Part shown: piece after piece, positions 62,224-64,000 of the stretch
How the letters are laid out: each line of letters opens with the position of its first letter
How positions within the stretch are numbered: the first letter of the stretch is position 1
NCBI GenBank assembly: GCA_944383905.1
Contig: CALWRI010000007.1
Span: 24,811 to 88,810, forward strand
DNA length: 64,000 nt
Direction of reading: 5' to 3'
Origin: an uncultured Christensenellaceae bacterium
GTDB taxonomy: Bacteria; Bacillota; Clostridia; Christensenellales; UBA3700
Translations under genes and position numbers: made by a program
Notes under the pieces: model-generated
What the model was told of the DNA's origin: nothing
The model's database searches: none
Seen by the model: the letters and a program-made list of their open reading frames with translations, nothing else

Positions 62224-63660
62224 TCAGACGTTGACTTCGCCTTTTTGTCCCAGCTTGCTTTCATACGGTTTGATCGCAGGATCGATCTCGTTTTGTATGA
62301 ACTCGACGACTTGTTGCGGAGCTCTTCCGATAAAGTTTTTAGCGTCGAGAATGCCGTCCAGCCTGTCCTTTACAGCGGAAAACATATCGTCTTTTTTGAT
62401 GAGATCGATCAGATTGTTGTCTTTGCCTTCCATTTTGACGTTTTTCGACGCTTCCATAGAAAGAACTCTGATTCGCTCATGAAGCTCCTGACGGTTGCCG
62501 CCCGCTTTAACGCATTCCATCATAATGTTTTCGGTAGCCATGAATGGGAGCTCTGCATCGATGTGTTTTTTGATGACCTTGTCGTATACGACAAGGTTTT
62601 CGCTGATATTCATGCAAAGGTTGAGCACCGCGTCGACCGAAAGAAACGCCTGCGCAATGACTATGCGCTTGTTCGCGCTGTCGTCGAGAGTGCGCTCGAA
62701 CCACTGCGTGGAAGCGGTGACGGCGCAGTTTGTCGGCAGAGAAATGACGTAACGCGCGAGAGATCCGACGCGTTCGCTTCTCATCGGGTTGCGTTTGTAT
62801 GCCATTGCGGACGAGCCGATCTGCGTCTTTTCAAACGGTTCCTCGATTTCTTTCATATTCTGAAGAATTCGGATGTCGTTGGAGAAACGGTAGCAGCTTT
62901 GAGCTATTTGCGAAAGCACGCAAAGCACGTTGTAATCGAATTTTCTCGGATAGGTCTGACCCGTTACGCCGTAAGCCTTGTCGTATCCCATCTTCGCGAC
63001 GACCTTCTTTTCAAGCTCTTTGACCGTTTCGCCGTTGCCGTTGAACAGATCGAGGAAACTTGCCTGCGTACCCGTCGTGCCTTTCACTCCGCGAAGTTTG
63101 ACGCAGCTCTTCAGATGTCTGAGATTCTCAAGGTCGAGAAGCAGATCGCTGAGCCAGAGCGTCGCGCGTTTGCCCACGGTCGTGAGCTGGGCGGGCTGAA
63201 GATGTGTAAAGCCGAGAGTGGGCAGATCTTTGTATTCGAGCGCGAATCTGCGCAGTTTATCCATAAAGTTTACGAGCTTTGCGAGCACAATGTCAAGCGC
63301 GTTGTCGATGACGATTATCTCCGCGTTGTCGGTGACATAGCAGGACGTTGCGCCAAGGTGGATTATCGGCATCGCTTTGGGGGCGAGCTTTCCGTATGCT
63401 TTGACGTGCGCCATGACGTCGTGCCTGACTTCGCTTTCAAACTTGCGCGCGTCGTCGTAGTTGATGTCCTCGGCATGAGCCTTCATTTCGGCGATCTGTT
63501 CGTCGGTAATGTTGAGTCCCAGCTCTTTTTCGGACTCCGCAAGCGCGATCCACAGCTTTCTCCAAAGCCTGAATTTTTTGTCGTCAGAGAAGTTTGCCGC
63601 CATTTCGCGGCTCGCGTATCTTGTTATCAAAGGATTGTTGTAAATGCTTGTATCCGCCAT
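62224..63660 (-). CDS. purB: Adenylosuccinate lyase
   Basis: PurB cleaves SAICAR and adenylosuccinate, two steps of purine synthesis. The 478-residue protein is the only clear gene on the - strand. Motifs in its own direction: MPIIHLGATSCYVTDNA with the active-site His region, LGFTHLQPAQLTTVGKRA, and the signature loop GSSAMAYKRNPMRSER. The ribosome binding site AGGAG precedes the ATG at 63660. The length is near the 475-residue type common in Clostridia and animals, longer than the Bacillus enzyme. Confidence 0.97.
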   Translation of the reverse strand: MADTSIYNNPLITRYASREMAANFSDDKKFRLWRKLWIALAESEKELGLNITDEQIAEMKAHAEDINYDDARKFESEVRHDVMAHVKAYGKLAPKAMPIIHLGATSCYVTDNAEIIVIDNALDIVLAKLVNFMDKLRRFALEYKDLPTLGFTHLQPAQLTTVGKRATLWLSDLLLDLENLRHLKSCVKLRGVKGTTGTQASFLDLFNGNGETVKELEKKVVAKMGYDKAYGVTGQTYPRKFDYNVLCVLSQIAQSCYRFSNDIRILQNMKEIEEPFEKTQIGSSAMAYKRNPMRSERVGSLARYVISLPTNCAVTASTQWFERTLDDSANKRIVIAQAFLSVDAVLNLCMNISENLVVYDKVIKKHIDAELPFMATENIMMECVKAGGNRQELHERIRVLSMEASKNVKMEGKDNNLIDLIKKDDMFSAVKDRLDGILDAKNFIGRAPQQVVEFIQNEIDPAIKPYESKLGQKGEVNV

Positions 63661-63689
63661 TTTATGACTCCTGAAAATGATCTGATATC

Positions 63690-63718
63690 ATTATAACTTA
63701 ATACGTCGGATTTTTCCA
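63690..63718 (-). promoter_or_regulatory. Promoter of purB (- strand)
   Basis: On the - strand TGGAAA (63718-63713), 17 bases, TATAAT (63695-63690). The leader to the ATG is about 23 bases with AGGAG. No purine riboswitch is visible. Confidence 0.62.
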
Positions 63719-63808
63719 CTTTTTTTACGTCAAAATAATAACTGCACAAAATTTTCGCCGCATTTGCCCCCGAACGTAAAATAAATATTGCAAAAAAGTC
63801 TATTTCGT

Positions 63809-63838
63809 TTGACTTTGCGCCGCTTCGCATTGTAAAAT
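63809..63838 (+). promoter_or_regulatory. Promoter for the tRNA-Trp region
   Basis: TTGACT at 63809-63814 and TAAAAT at 63833-63838 (18-base spacer). Start about 63845; a stem TCGCCGT/ACGGCGA (63844-63850 with 63860-63866) sits in the leader, 15 bases before the tRNA. Confidence 0.6.
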
Positions 63839-63880
63839 ATATTTCGCCGTAGAAAGCAAACGGCGATAAGACTTGTTTTT

Positions 63881-63927
63881 AGGGGAGTGGCTCAACGGTA
63901 GAGTAGTGGTCTCCAAAACCATTGGTT
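63881..63927 (+). tRNA. tRNA-Trp(CCA), 5' part only
   Basis: The first 47 bases fit tRNA-Trp: acceptor 5' strand AGGGGAG (63881-63887), D arm GCTC-AACGGTA-GAGT (63890-63904), anticodon stem GTGGT/ACCAT with loop CTCCAAA and anticodon CCA at 63913-63915, and a variable loop to 63927. After this the T arm (GGTTCGA-type) and the complementary acceptor strand CTCCCC(T) are not found in the remaining 73 bases. Either the gene is cut by inserted or rearranged sequence, or it is a fragment. A promoter lies upstream. Confidence 0.6.
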
Positions 63928-64000
63928 GCGTGTGACGCGAACGCGGCTCAATGCGTTTTTCAAACTCACTGCTTCGCTATTCCGTCGAAGCCTTCGGCTT
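63928..64000. other. Sequence replacing the 3' half of tRNA-Trp
   Basis: Contains a short GCGT/ACGC dyad, an ATGCGTTTTTC stretch and GAAGCC-TTC-GGCTT (63986-64000, an imperfect small hairpin at the window end). I recognise no gene. It may be the edge of an inserted element or of a repeat, which the window cuts off. Confidence 0.3.

Noticed and set aside
62218..63696. Open frame of 492 codons on the + strand
   Set aside because: Antisense to purB, which has full family motifs and its own ribosome binding site and promoter.

Overview
The window reads as chromosomal core DNA of an endospore-forming Firmicute of the class Clostridia, probably an uncultured gut lineage. I infer this from gene content and gene order only; the order or family is not secure. 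The evidence is the near-complete Clostridia/Bacillus synteny of cell-division, sporulation, translation and isoprenoid genes, three sporulation sigma factors, a full spoIIIA operon, spoIIGA and spoIVB, and strong GGAGG-type ribosome binding sites. Coding density is high, almost everything is on the + strand, and many neighbouring genes overlap by 1 to 26 bases. I see no insertion sequence, prophage or CRISPR array.

Region 1 (1-12.5 kb): the end of mraY, then murD, ftsW/spoVE, murA, ftsQ and, from its own promoter, ftsA-ftsZ; then spoIIGA-sigE, sigG, a ylmC/ymxH gene, nrdR, a sigK-type gene and the RNase P RNA. Region 2 (12.5-20 kb): one 2497-residue membrane protein of the cyclic beta-1,2-glucan synthase (NdvB) type. 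Region 3 (20-24.7 kb): rarA, an ABC exporter pair, ruvX and a DUF1292 gene with a cysteine-rich tail. Region 4 (24.7-44.8 kb): the rpsB-tsf / pyrH / frr / uppS-cdsA-dxr-rseP-ispG block, a cut-down PolC-like protein exactly where polC normally lies, the rimP-nusA-ylxR-ylxQ-infB-rbfA-nrnA-truB-ribF operon, an endonuclease IV-like gene and pepP. Region 5 (44.8-62.2 kb): efp, spoIIIAA-AH, yqhY, nusB, folD, xseA, xseB, ispA, a small membrane protein, dxs, tlyA, then nadK-argR-recN and spoIVB. Region 6 (62.2-64 kb): purB on the - strand and the 5' part of a tRNA-Trp gene whose 3' half is not recognisable.

The genes fall into a few linked jobs: peptidoglycan precursor synthesis and division, the sigma cascade of sporulation and the mother-cell/forespore channel (SpoIIIA), translation and ribosome maturation, undecaprenyl-phosphate and MEP isoprenoid synthesis (uppS, dxr, ispG, ispA, dxs), and DNA repair (ruvX, xseAB, recN).

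The most interesting items are: (1) a stand-alone PolC N-terminal/OB/3'-5' exonuclease protein lacking polymerase and PHP parts, at the polC locus; (2) repeated promoters whose -10 box sits about 6 to 9 bases before the ATG with no ribosome binding site, predicting leaderless mRNAs for ftsA, rarA, pepP, nadK and the 54811 gene; (3) an 18/18 match to the ARG box consensus lying over the -35 of the nadK-argR-recN promoter; (4) an FtsZ with a very long Gly/Asn/Tyr/Gln-rich linker; (5) the disrupted tRNA-Trp; (6) several stem-loops and dyads placed over promoters or ribosome binding sites.
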